A program made the translations under genes and the position numbers. Shown here in pieces: positions 17,292 to 25,613 of a stretch of DNA of 64,000 bases. Position 1 is the stretch's first letter. The number at the start of each line of letters is the position of its first letter. The notes below the pieces were generated by a model that was not told where the DNA came from, ran no database searches, and saw only the letters and a list, made by a program, of their open reading frames with translations. This DNA is from JAQUBU01 sp036677685 (lineage in GTDB: Bacteria; Bacillota; Syntrophomonadia; Syntrophomonadales; Syntrophomonadaceae), in NCBI GenBank assembly GCA_036677685.1, contig JAVBWA010000024.1, positions 1 through 64,000 on the forward strand, in the 5' to 3' direction.

Positions 17292-17558
17292 ATGAGTATT
17301 GAAGCGGCAAAATCGTTTATTGAAAGAATGGAGACGGATGAAAAATTCAATAAAAAAATAACGGCATGTAAGGACCCCGAAGAGCGCATGGCTCTGGTAA
17401 AAACAGAGGGATATGATTTTACCAAAGATGAAATTAAGCAGATCAAAGGACGGCTAACCGACGAACAATTGGACAATATTACCGGAGGAGGCTGTATATG
17501 TGCCGATATTTGGTGCGGCAAGGAAGGTGAGGCGGACGGCTGTTTCGCATTTTTCTAA
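17292..17558 (+). CDS. Nif11-type leader RiPP precursor peptide
   Basis: The peptide is 88 aa from the ATG at 17292, chosen because AAGGAGGGG lies just before it. The leader (MSIEAAKSFIERMETDEKF then KDEIKQIKGRLTDEQLDNITGGG) is the Nif11/nitrile-hydratase-type leader ending in a double-glycine cleavage site. After GGG the core is about 21 residues, starting CICADIWCGKEG and ending CFAFF, with four cysteines. A radical SAM/SPASM maturase is encoded 250 nt downstream. The product is likely a cysteine-modified, cleaved peptide, possibly with thioether or other Cys-centred cross-links. No ABC peptidase-exporter is adjacent. Leader and cysteines are seen; the modification type is inferred. Confidence 0.86.
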   Translation: MSIEAAKSFIERMETDEKFNKKITACKDPEERMALVKTEGYDFTKDEIKQIKGRLTDEQLDNITGGGCICADIWCGKEGEADGCFAFF

Positions 17559-17597
17559 GCAGCTGAACTTCCGTAGCTTTTTTGTTTATATTAATAC

Positions 17598-17625
17598 ACC
17601 GCAGCCAAACCAGGCTGCGGTTTTT
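17598..17625 (+). terminator. terminator/attenuator between RiPP precursor and maturase
   Basis: ACCGCAGCC (17598-17606) pairs with GGCTGCGGT (17613-17621) around a 6-nt loop, followed by TTTTT. It lies 40 nt after the precursor stop. Partial read-through would give much precursor mRNA and little maturase mRNA, as is common in RiPP clusters. Confidence 0.85.
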
Positions 17626-17808
17626 CTGCTGTTATCTCATATCAGGATGTTTTCAATTTGTTTAAAGCAGTTTCCAAACTGTCCTTCACATCGCTGCAGT
17701 CAACAGGTTTCTGATTGATTGCAGGGAAGGCCTGTGAAAGGCGTTGAAGTATTCATAAATGAAGGTAAAGGTAGTCCACCATTACTTATTATGGGGGGTT
17801 ATATTATT

Positions 17809-19197
17809 ATGCAAGCAGGAATTATAAATCCGTTTCACTTTTTTTATCATCAAGGCAACTGGCATGTAATTAATGTTGAAGCCATGACTGCTGGTATTAT
17901 AGAAGAAAATGCAGTTCCTGTATTAAAGAAGGCAGCTTTTGAACCTAAGTCAATTTTTACAGCTCAAGAGCAAGAACTGCTTAACAAAATGGATTTATTA
18001 TCAGAGAACGGGATGCAAACCAGAAAAGAAAAAAACCAAAAGAATGCTCCCATTGTCAGTATGGCTCTTTTTATAACTCAATCCTGTAATTTAAGATGTA
18101 TATATTGTTATGGAAACGGTGGCGAATACGGTACCCGGGGAAATATGGAAGAAAAAACTGCATATCAGGCTGTTGACTGGCTTGCAGAAAAATCAGGCAA
18201 AGCTGCAAAAATAAATATAACCTTCTTTGGCGGTGAACCGTTTTTAAATTTTACGCTGATGGCCAAGGTAGTTAAATATGCCCAAAAAATTGCCCGGGAA
18301 AAACATAAAGAAGTGGTTTTTGATGTCACAACAAACGCAACTTTACTGGATGATGAGAAAATTTCTTTTATAAAAGAACACGGAATAAATGTTATGGTCA
18401 GTATCGACGGCCCAAAAGAGATACAGGATGTACAGAGGCCCTATGCGAATGGCGAAGGTTCATACGATTCAATTGTACCTGGAATTAAAAAACTGCTCGC
18501 AGTATCACCTGAGACACCTGCCCATGCGGTGATTGTCGGCGACACTGATCCCCATCCGGTAAGAAAATCATTACAGGAATTAGGCTTTAAATCTACATCA
18601 ATTATGCCGTTCTCCAAACCTTTACTGGAATCTGATTATGAAAATTTAGATAGAAATTTTTTAGGTATATGGGCAAAACTGGATCAGGAAGCCGAGATGT
18701 GGATCAAAAATGTAAAAAACAGGGACAGTGGGTCGCTAAGGCGGCTAATGTCAAACAGTCAGCTTTATTCGGGGCTTTTATGTCTTATGCATAAGCGAAA
18801 AAGGCACTACCCATGCGGAGCAGGTACAAAAGTTGTTGGAGTTTCCTGTCAAGGTGATGTTTACCTCTGCCATCGCTTCGTAGGCATGGAAGAATACAAG
18901 CTGGGAAGTATTTTTAATAAGCATCTTGACATGGGGGACTATGCCAAAAGCCCGATAGAATACGTTGAGCAATGCAGAAATTGTTTTGCCAGGTATTACT
19001 GTTCCGGTGGGTGTAAATATGATAATGCCAGTTCATGCGGCTCAGCATTCAGCCCTTCACTTAAGATGTGTAAATTAAGATGCCGTGAGCTTGAGCTTGC
19101 CGCCTATATAAGCTGCATACTTGACGAGAAAGACTGTTCATTCCTTAGCGAACAAAAGATTATTCCCCGGAAACCTTGTCCGTTGGATTTTGGCTAA
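17809..19197 (+). CDS. radical SAM/SPASM peptide maturase
   Basis: The protein is 462 aa from the ATG at 17809, which follows GGGGGG at 10 nt; a TTG at 17719 would add 30 residues without a ribosome-binding site. Residues 1-65 (HFFYHQGNWHVINVEAMTAGIIEE) resemble the N-terminal recognition region of peptide maturases. The radical SAM motif is CNLRCIYC (Cys93, 97, 100), followed by FFGGEP. The C-terminal SPASM region has the cysteine runs CGAGTKVVGVSCQGDVYLC and CRNCFARYYCSGGC for auxiliary Fe-S clusters. It should use SAM-derived radicals to modify the Cys-bearing core of the Nif11-type peptide upstream. It is the only modifying enzyme in the neighbourhood. Confidence 0.87.
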   Translation: MQAGIINPFHFFYHQGNWHVINVEAMTAGIIEENAVPVLKKAAFEPKSIFTAQEQELLNKMDLLSENGMQTRKEKNQKNAPIVSMALFITQSCNLRCIYCYGNGGEYGTRGNMEEKTAYQAVDWLAEKSGKAAKINITFFGGEPFLNFTLMAKVVKYAQKIAREKHKEVVFDVTTNATLLDDEKISFIKEHGINVMVSIDGPKEIQDVQRPYANGEGSYDSIVPGIKKLLAVSPETPAHAVIVGDTDPHPVRKSLQELGFKSTSIMPFSKPLLESDYENLDRNFLGIWAKLDQEAEMWIKNVKNRDSGSLRRLMSNSQLYSGLLCLMHKRKRHYPCGAGTKVVGVSCQGDVYLCHRFVGMEEYKLGSIFNKHLDMGDYAKSPIEYVEQCRNCFARYYCSGGCKYDNASSCGSAFSPSLKMCKLRCRELELAAYISCILDEKDCSFLSEQKIIPRKPCPLDFG

Positions 19198-19351
19198 AAG
19201 CACTTTGTATTGTTCTATAATTAAATAAATAAATATGCTGCTATAGATAAGGGTTGCCCTCCTATTAATTACCAATATAAACCTTAAAATATTTTCTAAT
19301 GAGCAATGTAAAATATTTACCTTTGGAATAAAACGTTGTAAAATTTAAGAA

Positions 19352-19367
19352 GAACGAACGCTCGCTC
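19352..19367. promoter_or_regulatory. TetR operator overlapping the ribosome-binding site
   Basis: GAACGAACGCTCGCTC is an imperfect palindrome whose end abuts GGAGG of the TetR gene at 19380. It shares GAACGAACG-Y-TCGC with a second site at 20030-20045. The pattern GAACGAACGTTCGTTC is common for TetR-type repressors. Confidence 0.65.
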
Positions 19368-19379
19368 GGAGGTAACGAA

Positions 19380-19985
19380 ATGCCAATATCAATAGAAAAG
19401 CAAAATAAAGAAAGACGACAGAGAATATTGAAATGTTCTTTAGATTTATTTATTGAAAAGGGTTATTTCAATACATCAACTCGTGATATTATCGCTCTGT
19501 CGGAAGTTGGCACTGGTACATTTTATAATTATTTCATTGATAAGGAGGATATTTTAAAAGCCCTTCTCGAGGATTTTGCCGAACAAATCATTTCGAGTAT
19601 AAGCCAATACTATCTGGTTGAAAAAGATTTGTATGAGCGATTTGTAGAGACAAAGCGATTAACCATGGAAGTTTTTGCTAAAAACAAAGACTTGTCCGAG
19701 ATATATAGTCGAGTTGCTGGAGCAAGTGATCTTATTGATAAATGCTTAAAACAATTTGAGGATAGATTAATAGAATTTTACACAAGAAATATTGAATACG
19801 GTATTAAAAAGGGCGTATTTAAAAATATCCCGGTCCCTCCTATTGCACACTCCATATTAGCTATTGAAAAATTCTCATTATATAAATGGGTTGTTCTGAA
19901 GGCTATAACAAAAGAGGAAATGATAGAGATGGTCGTCTCATTCCATGAAACATTGGCTGCTGGGTTGTTAGTCGGCAACGATTAA
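19380..19985 (+). CDS. TetR/AcrR-family regulator
   Basis: This 201-aa repressor has an N-terminal HTH (STRDIIALSEVGTGTFYNYFIDKEDIL, about residues 30-56) and a helical C-terminal ligand domain. The same 14-base core of a palindromic operator is found before this gene and before the thioesterase gene at 20094, so it probably represses itself and that operon. The ligand is unknown; the neighbours suggest a CoA thioester or an aromatic/fatty compound. Confidence 0.88.
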   Translation: MPISIEKQNKERRQRILKCSLDLFIEKGYFNTSTRDIIALSEVGTGTFYNYFIDKEDILKALLEDFAEQIISSISQYYLVEKDLYERFVETKRLTMEVFAKNKDLSEIYSRVAGASDLIDKCLKQFEDRLIEFYTRNIEYGIKKGVFKNIPVPPIAHSILAIEKFSLYKWVVLKAITKEEMIEMVVSFHETLAAGLLVGND

Positions 19986-20029
19986 ATTATCCCAAGTATA
20001 TTCCAAGGGGCATTTGTTTGCTTTAAAAT

Positions 20030-20045
20030 GAACGAACGTTCGCAC
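20030..20045. promoter_or_regulatory. second copy of the TetR operator
   Basis: GAACGAACGTTCGCAC lies 49 nt before the thioesterase start and matches the left half and centre of the operator at 19352-19367. Both are near-palindromes on GAACGAACGTTCGTTC. Confidence 0.62.
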
Positions 20046-20093
20046 GTAATAGCTCTTGGGTTATTCAAATCGGTTCATTAAGGAGGTATTAAT

Positions 20094-20579
20094 TTGCGTA
20101 TGATCAATCCCGACCACATTAAAGCGGTCATTGACCTTATCAACCGGGGGCCTTACTTCCAACTGCTGTCTATGGAGGTCTGTGAGTTGAGTTTAGGCCA
20201 TTCCAAAGTAGCGGTTGATCTGGAGAGAAAACACCTTAACCCCTTTGGCGCTATTCATGGAGGCGTCTATTCCTCGCTTATCGACACTGCCGCATACTGG
20301 GCGGTTTATTGCGATGTTGAAGAAAATGCCGGACTTATATCTCTTGATGTTAAAGTCGATAATTTAGCGCCAGTAACAGAAGGGCGTCTTGTTGTTGAAG
20401 GAAACCGGATAAAGGCGGGAAGAAGTATCTGTATATCTGAGGCGACGATTACTAACAATGAAGGCAAGTATTTAGCTCACGGTATATCTAAACAAATGCT
20501 TACTCCCGGTCTGCAAACAATATCCCAGGCAGTATCGGCGATGGGATATAAATCTCTGCCACCAAAATTTATCGATTAA
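20094..20579 (+). CDS. PaaI/YdiI-type hotdog thioesterase
   Basis: This 161-aa hotdog-fold protein has the family core HLNPFGAIHGGVYSSLIDTAAYWAVY: the G-x-x-H-G-G helix start and the acidic Asp on the long helix form the active site of acyl-CoA thioesterases. I use the TTG at 20094 because AGGAGG is 7 nt upstream; an ATG two codons later is spaced at 13 nt. It ends 1 nt before an ATG (20581) of the flavoprotein frame, so the two are co-transcribed. The likely role is hydrolysis of an aromatic or fatty acyl-CoA in the cytoplasm. Confidence 0.82.
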   Translation: MRMINPDHIKAVIDLINRGPYFQLLSMEVCELSLGHSKVAVDLERKHLNPFGAIHGGVYSSLIDTAAYWAVYCDVEENAGLISLDVKVDNLAPVTEGRLVVEGNRIKAGRSICISEATITNNEGKYLAHGISKQMLTPGLQTISQAVSAMGYKSLPPKFID

Positions 20580-20634
20580 GATGACTTGGACCATATACAC
20601 TGATCATATAAGTATGGGAGGAAGTATTACCACC

Positions 20635-21468
20635 ATGAAAAAGGTTCTCGGATTAGTTGTTTCCAATAGAAAACTAGGTAACAGTGAGCTTTTGCTTAAA
20701 GAAATCATGAGCAGTATCCCGGAGGAATGTAACCGGGAACTAATACGCCTAACCGATTTAGAGATCAAACCATGCAAGGCTTGTTATCGTTGTTTACAGC
20801 CTCATAATGCTTGCCCGGTCAAGGATGATTTCAATTTTGTAATTGAAAAAATTAGAGAGGCGGATGCGCTTATTATTGGAGTCCCAGTATATTTCCTGGG
20901 GCCGCACGGCTATTATAAAATGCTTTCTGATCGGCTGGTGGGGGTACAGAGTTATGCAAAAGATACAGAGGGGAAACCCTGTGTAATTGTAATGCCCTAC
21001 GGAACCAAAGGTTGGGAGGGTTACAGCAAAGCTGCCTCCATTGTCATGCCGAAGCTACTTAGAATGAAACTGGTTGATTGTTGGCAGATTCACGCTACGC
21101 TGCCGGGAGAATCCCTGTTGAACCTTGAAAATATTAGCTATGCAAAGGCTCTTGGGCGGGAACTCTTCAATGGGCGTAAGTATCATGCCCGAAGCAGAGA
21201 GTGCCCCATCTGTGGATCGGATCTCTTCCGGCTGCTTGATGAAAACCAATTGGAATGCCCAATATGTGGAGCAAGAGGTATTTTAAAAAACAATTGTTAT
21301 CCAGATTTTACTGATTCAGATTACAATCGCTTTTCAGAGCAAAAGATGAAGGAACACTTTGAGGGTTGGTTGTGGGAAATGATAGATCGTTTTTCAGCTG
21401 AAAAATATTACTTAAAAGAACTGCAAAAAGGCTATCGGGATCAAAGTTTATGGATCAAACCACGATGA
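20635..21468 (+). CDS. flavodoxin-fold NAD(P)H:FMN reductase-type protein with zinc-ribbon-like tail
   Basis: The protein is 277 aa if started at the ATG at 20635 (MKKVLGLVVSNRK), where the flavodoxin fold begins; the frame is open to an ATG at 20581 that touches the previous stop. Visible motifs are the FMN phosphate loop SNRKLGNSELLL, the cysteine pair KPCKACYRCL found in iron-sulfur-flavoprotein-like reductases, and the flavin loop GVPVYFLGPHGYYK. Unusually, residues 185-210 contain two CPICG knuckles that look like a rubredoxin or zinc-ribbon metal site. It shares an operon and TetR operator with the thioesterase. The substrate is unknown. Confidence 0.75.
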   Translation: MKKVLGLVVSNRKLGNSELLLKEIMSSIPEECNRELIRLTDLEIKPCKACYRCLQPHNACPVKDDFNFVIEKIREADALIIGVPVYFLGPHGYYKMLSDRLVGVQSYAKDTEGKPCVIVMPYGTKGWEGYSKAASIVMPKLLRMKLVDCWQIHATLPGESLLNLENISYAKALGRELFNGRKYHARSRECPICGSDLFRLLDENQLECPICGARGILKNNCYPDFTDSDYNRFSEQKMKEHFEGWLWEMIDRFSAEKYYLKELQKGYRDQSLWIKPR

Positions 21469-21676
21469 TTAAATGAATGTTAAACAAGTCTTTGCACGAG
21501 CGTACATGCTGGTATTCCCTTCAGCCAGATCGATTAGGGGTTTGTGTGCTAAGTAAAATTGTTTAGCTTATCATTAAGATAAACAGGTCCGGCTTAATAC
21601 CGGAAAGTAATAATATTTTCAACGGGTCCTTTACATTTAACACTGCGATCCTAAAAGAAAATTCCACTCATCACAT

Positions 21677-21719
21677 TTAAGGAAACGGCTCCCGGTAACC
21701 GCAGAACCATTTCCTTAAA
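21677..21719. terminator. hairpin between convergent genes, possible bidirectional terminator
   Basis: TTTAAGGAAA (21677-21686) is exactly inverted as TTTCCTTAAA (21710-21719) with a 23-nt spacer. It lies between the flavoprotein gene and the convergent DUF4956 gene. The stem is AT-rich and the loop long, so terminator strength is doubtful. Confidence 0.35.
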
Positions 21720-21754
21720 AATATTAATAATAATGCGAGCAGGTGCTATTTCTT

Positions 21755-22429
21755 TTATTCGAAGTCACTGCTGGTTAAGGCTATGTCCAGATTTCCGTTC
21801 CGGCATCGAAGTTCATCAAGGAATGTCTTTTGTGAGCAGTCCTTTTTGAATTCAATGGTATAAAATAGAGTAAACAGGGTGCCAAATTGGCTGGTTTTTA
21901 CACGGTTCATTTGCCATGTGCTGGTATAACGGTCCAGAATATCATCAAACAACCCTTCATAATTCAGGTTCTCGGGCACAGACACTTTTAACATCATTGC
22001 GGCACACTTGGGACTTGCGTATTTAGACTTGTAAAGGATTAGCATAACGCTTCCCAGAACAATTGTAAAAAGCCCGGAATATCCTATATAACCCATACCA
22101 CAGGCCAGACCTACGGCCAGGGTGAAGAAAATATATGCTATATCCTCCGGTTCACCCGGAGCACTGCGGAAACGAATCAAAGAGAAAGCTCCGGCCAGAC
22201 TGAAGGCACGGGCAATGTTATCTCCGATCAGCAGTATAATAATGGCAACGATTGCAGGCAGCATGATCAGCGATACTGTAAACGATTGTGAACCTGCTGC
22301 TTTTTTATGGGTAAAAATGTACACCTGACTGATAGCCAGCCCGCATACAAGCGCGGCCAGTATAATAAGTAAGGTTTTACTGATTGTAAGTGTTTCACCA
22401 ATACCGGATGTAAATAGAGCATCCAACAT
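21755..22429 (-). CDS. DUF4956 family membrane protein
   Basis: This 224-aa protein has about four membrane segments in the first 130 residues and a soluble C-terminal domain of about 90 residues. The sequence DNIARAFSLAGAFSLIRFRSAPGEPEDIAYIFF is the family's hallmark. DUF4956 genes typically sit beside VTC-type polyphosphate polymerase genes, as here (the VTC gene is upstream on the same strand). AAAGGAGG precedes the ATG. A plausible role is the membrane channel or anchor for the VTC enzyme; this is inferred from co-occurrence. A hairpin-rich repeat separates it from the VTC gene. Confidence 0.83.
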   Translation of the reverse strand: MLDALFTSGIGETLTISKTLLIILAALVCGLAISQVYIFTHKKAAGSQSFTVSLIMLPAIVAIIILLIGDNIARAFSLAGAFSLIRFRSAPGEPEDIAYIFFTLAVGLACGMGYIGYSGLFTIVLGSVMLILYKSKYASPKCAAMMLKVSVPENLNYEGLFDDILDRYTSTWQMNRVKTSQFGTLFTLFYTIEFKKDCSQKTFLDELRCRNGNLDIALTSSDFE

Positions 22430-22450
22430 AACAAGCCTCCTTTATGAATT

Positions 22451-22636
22451 TTAAGCACCGGAAGAAACTGAGAAGCAGTTTCAACACAATTTAATCATTC
22501 CCGAAGGGAATCAATATAAGTGGTCCCCGCAGGGGGCAACACACCGCTGCAGCGAAGCGGGGGGAGAACCCGCCGCCTGTTTTGCCAATAGAACCCCGGC
22601 CGTTTAAAGAAGCGGGGGACATCCTTCCGCCTCGTT
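22451..22636 (-). repeat. dispersed hairpin-rich repeat, copy A
   Basis: This 186-bp element shares its ends and several internal blocks with copy B at 49515-49648: TTAAGCAYCGGAAGAAACTG at one end, CCCGCCGCCTGTTTTG in the middle and AAAGAAGCGGGGGACATC near the other end, finishing at CTCGTT. Copy A has about 55 extra bases in the middle with further small hairpins (ATTCCCGAAGGGAAT, GTCCCCGCAGGGGGC). It lies just 5' of the DUF4956 gene and abuts the stop codon of the VTC gene. Strand is given relative to the genes. It could be a mobile miniature element or a structured RNA in the mRNA leader. Confidence 0.72.
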
Positions 22637-23381
22637 ACATTGCCTTGGCTATGATATAAGTATTACTTGTATCAAGTAAAGAATCTTTATATAACTGGCC
22701 ATACTTGGAATAACTGGTGGCATATATTTCGTGAGCCGACAGCAAATTAGCCAACCACAGCGGAAAAGCACGAGATACCTTGATTTCCATCAGGTACATG
22801 CCCGGGGAGAGGATGTCTTTTCCAAACCTGCCCTTTTCAAGGTTAACATCATCACAGCGGCTGATTATATTGCGATCAAAGGTGACCCGAAATTCTTTGT
22901 CATCCAGGCCAAACAATGCTTTGCGGTCATAGCTGATATAAGCTGCAGCTTTAACCTTGTTGATTTGGCGGAAATAATCAATTTCATTGAGCACTTGCCC
23001 GGTTAAGTAGTCGATGTTAATCGGCCTTATACCATGTTCCAAATAATTATAAGCCTCAGCCAGGTTCATAGTTGCCCGGCGTTTCGTTACCAACCCGCCG
23101 ATTTTCTTTTTCAATTCCAGGAAAACTGTAGTTTTAAGCGAAATATCGTTATTATAGGTTCTCAACCGTAATTTTTCTTTAAAATATGGCTTGGAAAGCG
23201 AATGGCGAATGATGCTGGAACTATCTGTATCATAGTAAACGTTATATACGGTATAATCCCGGTTATCCCTGCAAAATCCGTCAAAACGCATGTATTCCAA
23301 TAAGGTTGGGAATATTGCATCATACTGGGCCTGGTTCAGCAGGAATTTCTTTTCGTACCTTTTAAATGTAGCGATTGTCAT
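22635..23381 (-). CDS. VTC-domain polyphosphate polymerase
   Basis: The protein is 248 aa from the ATG at 23381, preceded by GGGAGG; an in-frame ATG at 23411 lacks a site. The VTC tunnel-fold signatures are RYEKKFLLN near the start, VYNVYYDTDSSSIIRHSL, KEKLRLRTYN, VFLELKKKIGGLVTKRRA and, near the end, GMYLMEIKVS. The alternating Lys/Arg strands bind the triphosphate of ATP and the growing polyphosphate chain. Bacterial members are found with DUF4956 and surface proteins, as here. Its promoter carries the response-regulator repeat described at 23432-23464. Confidence 0.86.
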   Translation of the reverse strand: MTIATFKRYEKKFLLNQAQYDAIFPTLLEYMRFDGFCRDNRDYTVYNVYYDTDSSSIIRHSLSKPYFKEKLRLRTYNNDISLKTTVFLELKKKIGGLVTKRRATMNLAEAYNYLEHGIRPINIDYLTGQVLNEIDYFRQINKVKAAAYISYDRKALFGLDDKEFRVTFDRNIISRCDDVNLEKGRFGKDILSPGMYLMEIKVSRAFPLWLANLLSAHEIYATSYSKYGQLYKDSLLDTSNTYIIAKAM

Positions 23382-23431
23382 TATTAAACCTCCCTTCGTT
23401 GGAATATGCATTTGAGATAACTTATAGGCAA

Positions 23432-23464
23432 ATAATAAGGCTCTTTGCTTAAATTGGTCTTAAA
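23432..23464 (-). promoter_or_regulatory. response-regulator direct repeat plus -10 for the VTC/DUF4956 operon
   Basis: Read on the minus strand: TTTAAG-ACCAA-TTTAAG, then 10 nt, then TATTAT. The 11-bp period is the classic footprint of OmpR-family regulators, and an activator site replacing the -35 box is typical. The same arrangement occurs at 27674-27706 and 29859-29891. Confidence 0.72.
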
Positions 23465-23483
23465 CAAAACAAATTCAGTTTAT

Positions 23484-23505
23484 TTTAAGTTAAGCAAATT
23501 AGAAT
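23484..23505 (+). promoter_or_regulatory. weak autoregulatory copy of the repeat before the regulator gene
   Basis: On the plus strand TTTAAG (23484-23489) lies 10 nt before TAGAAT (23500-23505), and ATTCAG, matching four of six bases, lies one 11-bp period upstream. The response regulator at 23564 may thus bind its own promoter weakly. Confidence 0.35.
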
Positions 23506-23563
23506 AATATGTAATGAAAGTTAATGGGCGAGAAAGCTCGTTGTGTAAGGAGGGTGTTTTATA

Positions 23564-24238
23564 ATGAGAATACTGGTGGTTGAAGATGAAATACGTCTGG
23601 CTGAAACACTGGCTCAAATTATTAAACAAAATAAATATTCTGTAGATGTGGTAAATGACGGTGAGGACGGCTATGATTATGCCATGAGCGGCATATATGA
23701 CGTGATTGTATTAGATGTTATGCTGCCGAAAATGAATGGATTTGACGTGGTAAGGGAGATGCGCAGGCAAAAAAACCATACTCCCGTTATTCTGCTGACT
23801 GCCAGGGGTGAAGTCACTGATAAAGTTACGGGTCTCGATTGCGGAGCTGATGATTATCTTACCAAACCATTTTCGCCGGAAGAACTGATAGCTCGTTTAA
23901 GGGCCTTGTCCCGGCGTAAGGGAGAAGTAATCATGGACGAATTGGTCCTGGCTGATTTGGAACTAATTCTTTCCAATAATATATTGCAGTGTGGCAATAA
24001 AACCGTACAGCTAGGACTAAAGGAATTCGAAATAATGAGACTCTTGCTGTCTAACCAGAATATAATCGTACCCAAGGAAGACATGCTGCTGAAAGTCTGG
24101 GGTGCGGAAAGCGATGCGGAAGACAACAATGTTGAAGTTTATATATCCTTCTTAAGAAAAAAACTGGCTTACCTGAATAGTACGGTAAATATTGCTACTA
24201 TTCGTAAGGTGGGTTATCGTTTGGAAGTGAAGAAATGA
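23564..24238 (+). CDS. OmpR/PhoB-family response regulator
   Basis: This 224-aa protein has a receiver domain with VVEDE at the start, Asp51 in IVLDVMLPKMNG as phospho-acceptor, and LLTARGEVTDKVTGLDCGADDYLTKPF. The C-terminal winged helix contains LGLKEFEIMRLLLSNQNIIVPKEDML. It overlaps the kinase gene by 4 nt. The conserved direct repeats at the surrounding envelope promoters make it their likely regulator. AAGGAGG precedes the ATG. Confidence 0.93.
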   Translation: MRILVVEDEIRLAETLAQIIKQNKYSVDVVNDGEDGYDYAMSGIYDVIVLDVMLPKMNGFDVVREMRRQKNHTPVILLTARGEVTDKVTGLDCGADDYLTKPFSPEELIARLRALSRRKGEVIMDELVLADLELILSNNILQCGNKTVQLGLKEFEIMRLLLSNQNIIVPKEDMLLKVWGAESDAEDNNVEVYISFLRKKLAYLNSTVNIATIRKVGYRLEVKK

Positions 24239-25476
24239 TTAAAAAACTAAAGTATAAATTCGTCCTTATCAATATGGTGCTTATCACTATAGTTTTAGTG
24301 GCCATTTTTATTACTGTGTATGCTTCCACCCAGCAGAGGCTGGTCAAGGATAGTATGGATATTTTGGAGCGCACGTTAATGGAAGAAAACCATGAAAGGC
24401 CAATTCGCAGGGAACTGACCAGTCCTCCAAAAGAACCGCGCTTTATGCCCGCACCTACTTTTGTCGTTGCATTGGATGCTAATAATAACATTGAATCTGC
24501 CCAGGGGAATTTGTTTGATCTCTCGAACCGGGAATCCTTAAGGACAATTGTTGAAGAATGCCTGGCCAATGATAAAGATTTCGGAATAATTTCCGGCGAG
24601 AACCTGAGATATCTTAAACAACAGACTGCTACCGGAACCAAAATAGCTTTTATGGATCGCAGTATGGAAAGCAACACTCTTTCTACATTAATAATAACTT
24701 CAATATTGGTAGGCGTCGGCAGCCTGGGAGTATTCCTGTTGATCAGCTTATTTCTGGGTGGCTGGGCTCTGCGTCCGGTTGAGAAGGCCTGGGCGCAGCA
24801 AAGAAAATTTGTGGCGGATGCTTCCCATGAATTGCGAACCCCTTTGTCGGTAATACTGGCAAATGCCGGAATTGTACTTGCCAATCCGCAGAGTACAGTT
24901 CAAGAACAGGCTAAATGGATGGAGTATATTCAAATGGAAGCCAACCGGATGAATGTTTTAGTTGAAAACCTGCTCTTTTTGGCCAAAACGGATGATGCCC
25001 AGGGCAGTATGCAGTTATCCCGGCTTAACTTAAGCGATACGGTATACGGTGCCATATTGCCCTTCGAATCGGTTATTTTTGAGCAGGAGAAGGAGTTGGA
25101 AACCAATATTGCTCCTGAGATTCATATTAATGGAGACGAAGATAAACTGAAACAGCTGCTGGCAATTCTTTTGGATAATGCCATCAAATACTCTGATGAA
25201 AAGGATAAAATAACCGTTAGCCTCAAGGAGACAAGCGATCACCAAGTGGTTCTGTCAGTTATCAATAGAGGTGTTCCGATTCCCCATGACCAAATTGAAC
25301 ATGTTTTCGACCGCTTTTACCGGGTCGATGAGTCGCGGGCCAGAGAACAAGGCGGATATGGATTAGGGCTAGCAATAGCGCAGAGCATTGTCCTAATGCA
25401 TAATGCCCGAATTGCTGTTGCGAGTTCAGAAGAATCGGGAACAATATTTTCGGTTACTTTCAATAACCTGGCTTAG
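24235..25476 (+). CDS. membrane sensor histidine kinase
   Basis: This 413-aa kinase has two membrane segments (about residues 12-32 and 150-172) bracketing a roughly 115-residue extracytoplasmic sensor. After that come the HisKA domain with ADASHELRTPLSVIL (phospho-acceptor His198) and the HATPase domain with LLAILLDNAIKYSDE, the G1-type HVFDRFYRVDESRA and GGYGLGLAIA. It starts inside the stop of the response regulator gene (ATGA overlap), so translation is coupled. The signal is unknown; the presumed targets are envelope genes. Confidence 0.92.
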   Translation: MIKKLKYKFVLINMVLITIVLVAIFITVYASTQQRLVKDSMDILERTLMEENHERPIRRELTSPPKEPRFMPAPTFVVALDANNNIESAQGNLFDLSNRESLRTIVEECLANDKDFGIISGENLRYLKQQTATGTKIAFMDRSMESNTLSTLIITSILVGVGSLGVFLLISLFLGGWALRPVEKAWAQQRKFVADASHELRTPLSVILANAGIVLANPQSTVQEQAKWMEYIQMEANRMNVLVENLLFLAKTDDAQGSMQLSRLNLSDTVYGAILPFESVIFEQEKELETNIAPEIHINGDEDKLKQLLAILLDNAIKYSDEKDKITVSLKETSDHQVVLSVINRGVPIPHDQIEHVFDRFYRVDESRAREQGGYGLGLAIAQSIVLMHNARIAVASSEESGTIFSVTFNNLA

Positions 25477-25538
25477 CCCAAGCGTTTACAGCAAGTCTGA
25501 CCTTAATCAACTGCGGCATTGTTCATAAGACACCATAA

Positions 25539-25582
25539 AAACAGCGGATCTTTGTTCGTTAATGACCAAAGATCCGCTGTTT
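25539..25582. terminator. bidirectional terminator between convergent operons
   Basis: AAACAGCGGATCTTTG (25539-25554) pairs over 16 bp with CAAAGATCCGCTGTTT (25567-25582), with a 12-nt loop. On the minus strand the stem is followed by a run of T. It serves the kinase gene and the convergent glycosyltransferase gene. Confidence 0.85.
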
Positions 25583-25613
25583 AATATCAGTAATCGCTTC
25601 AATTTCTTTAAGT

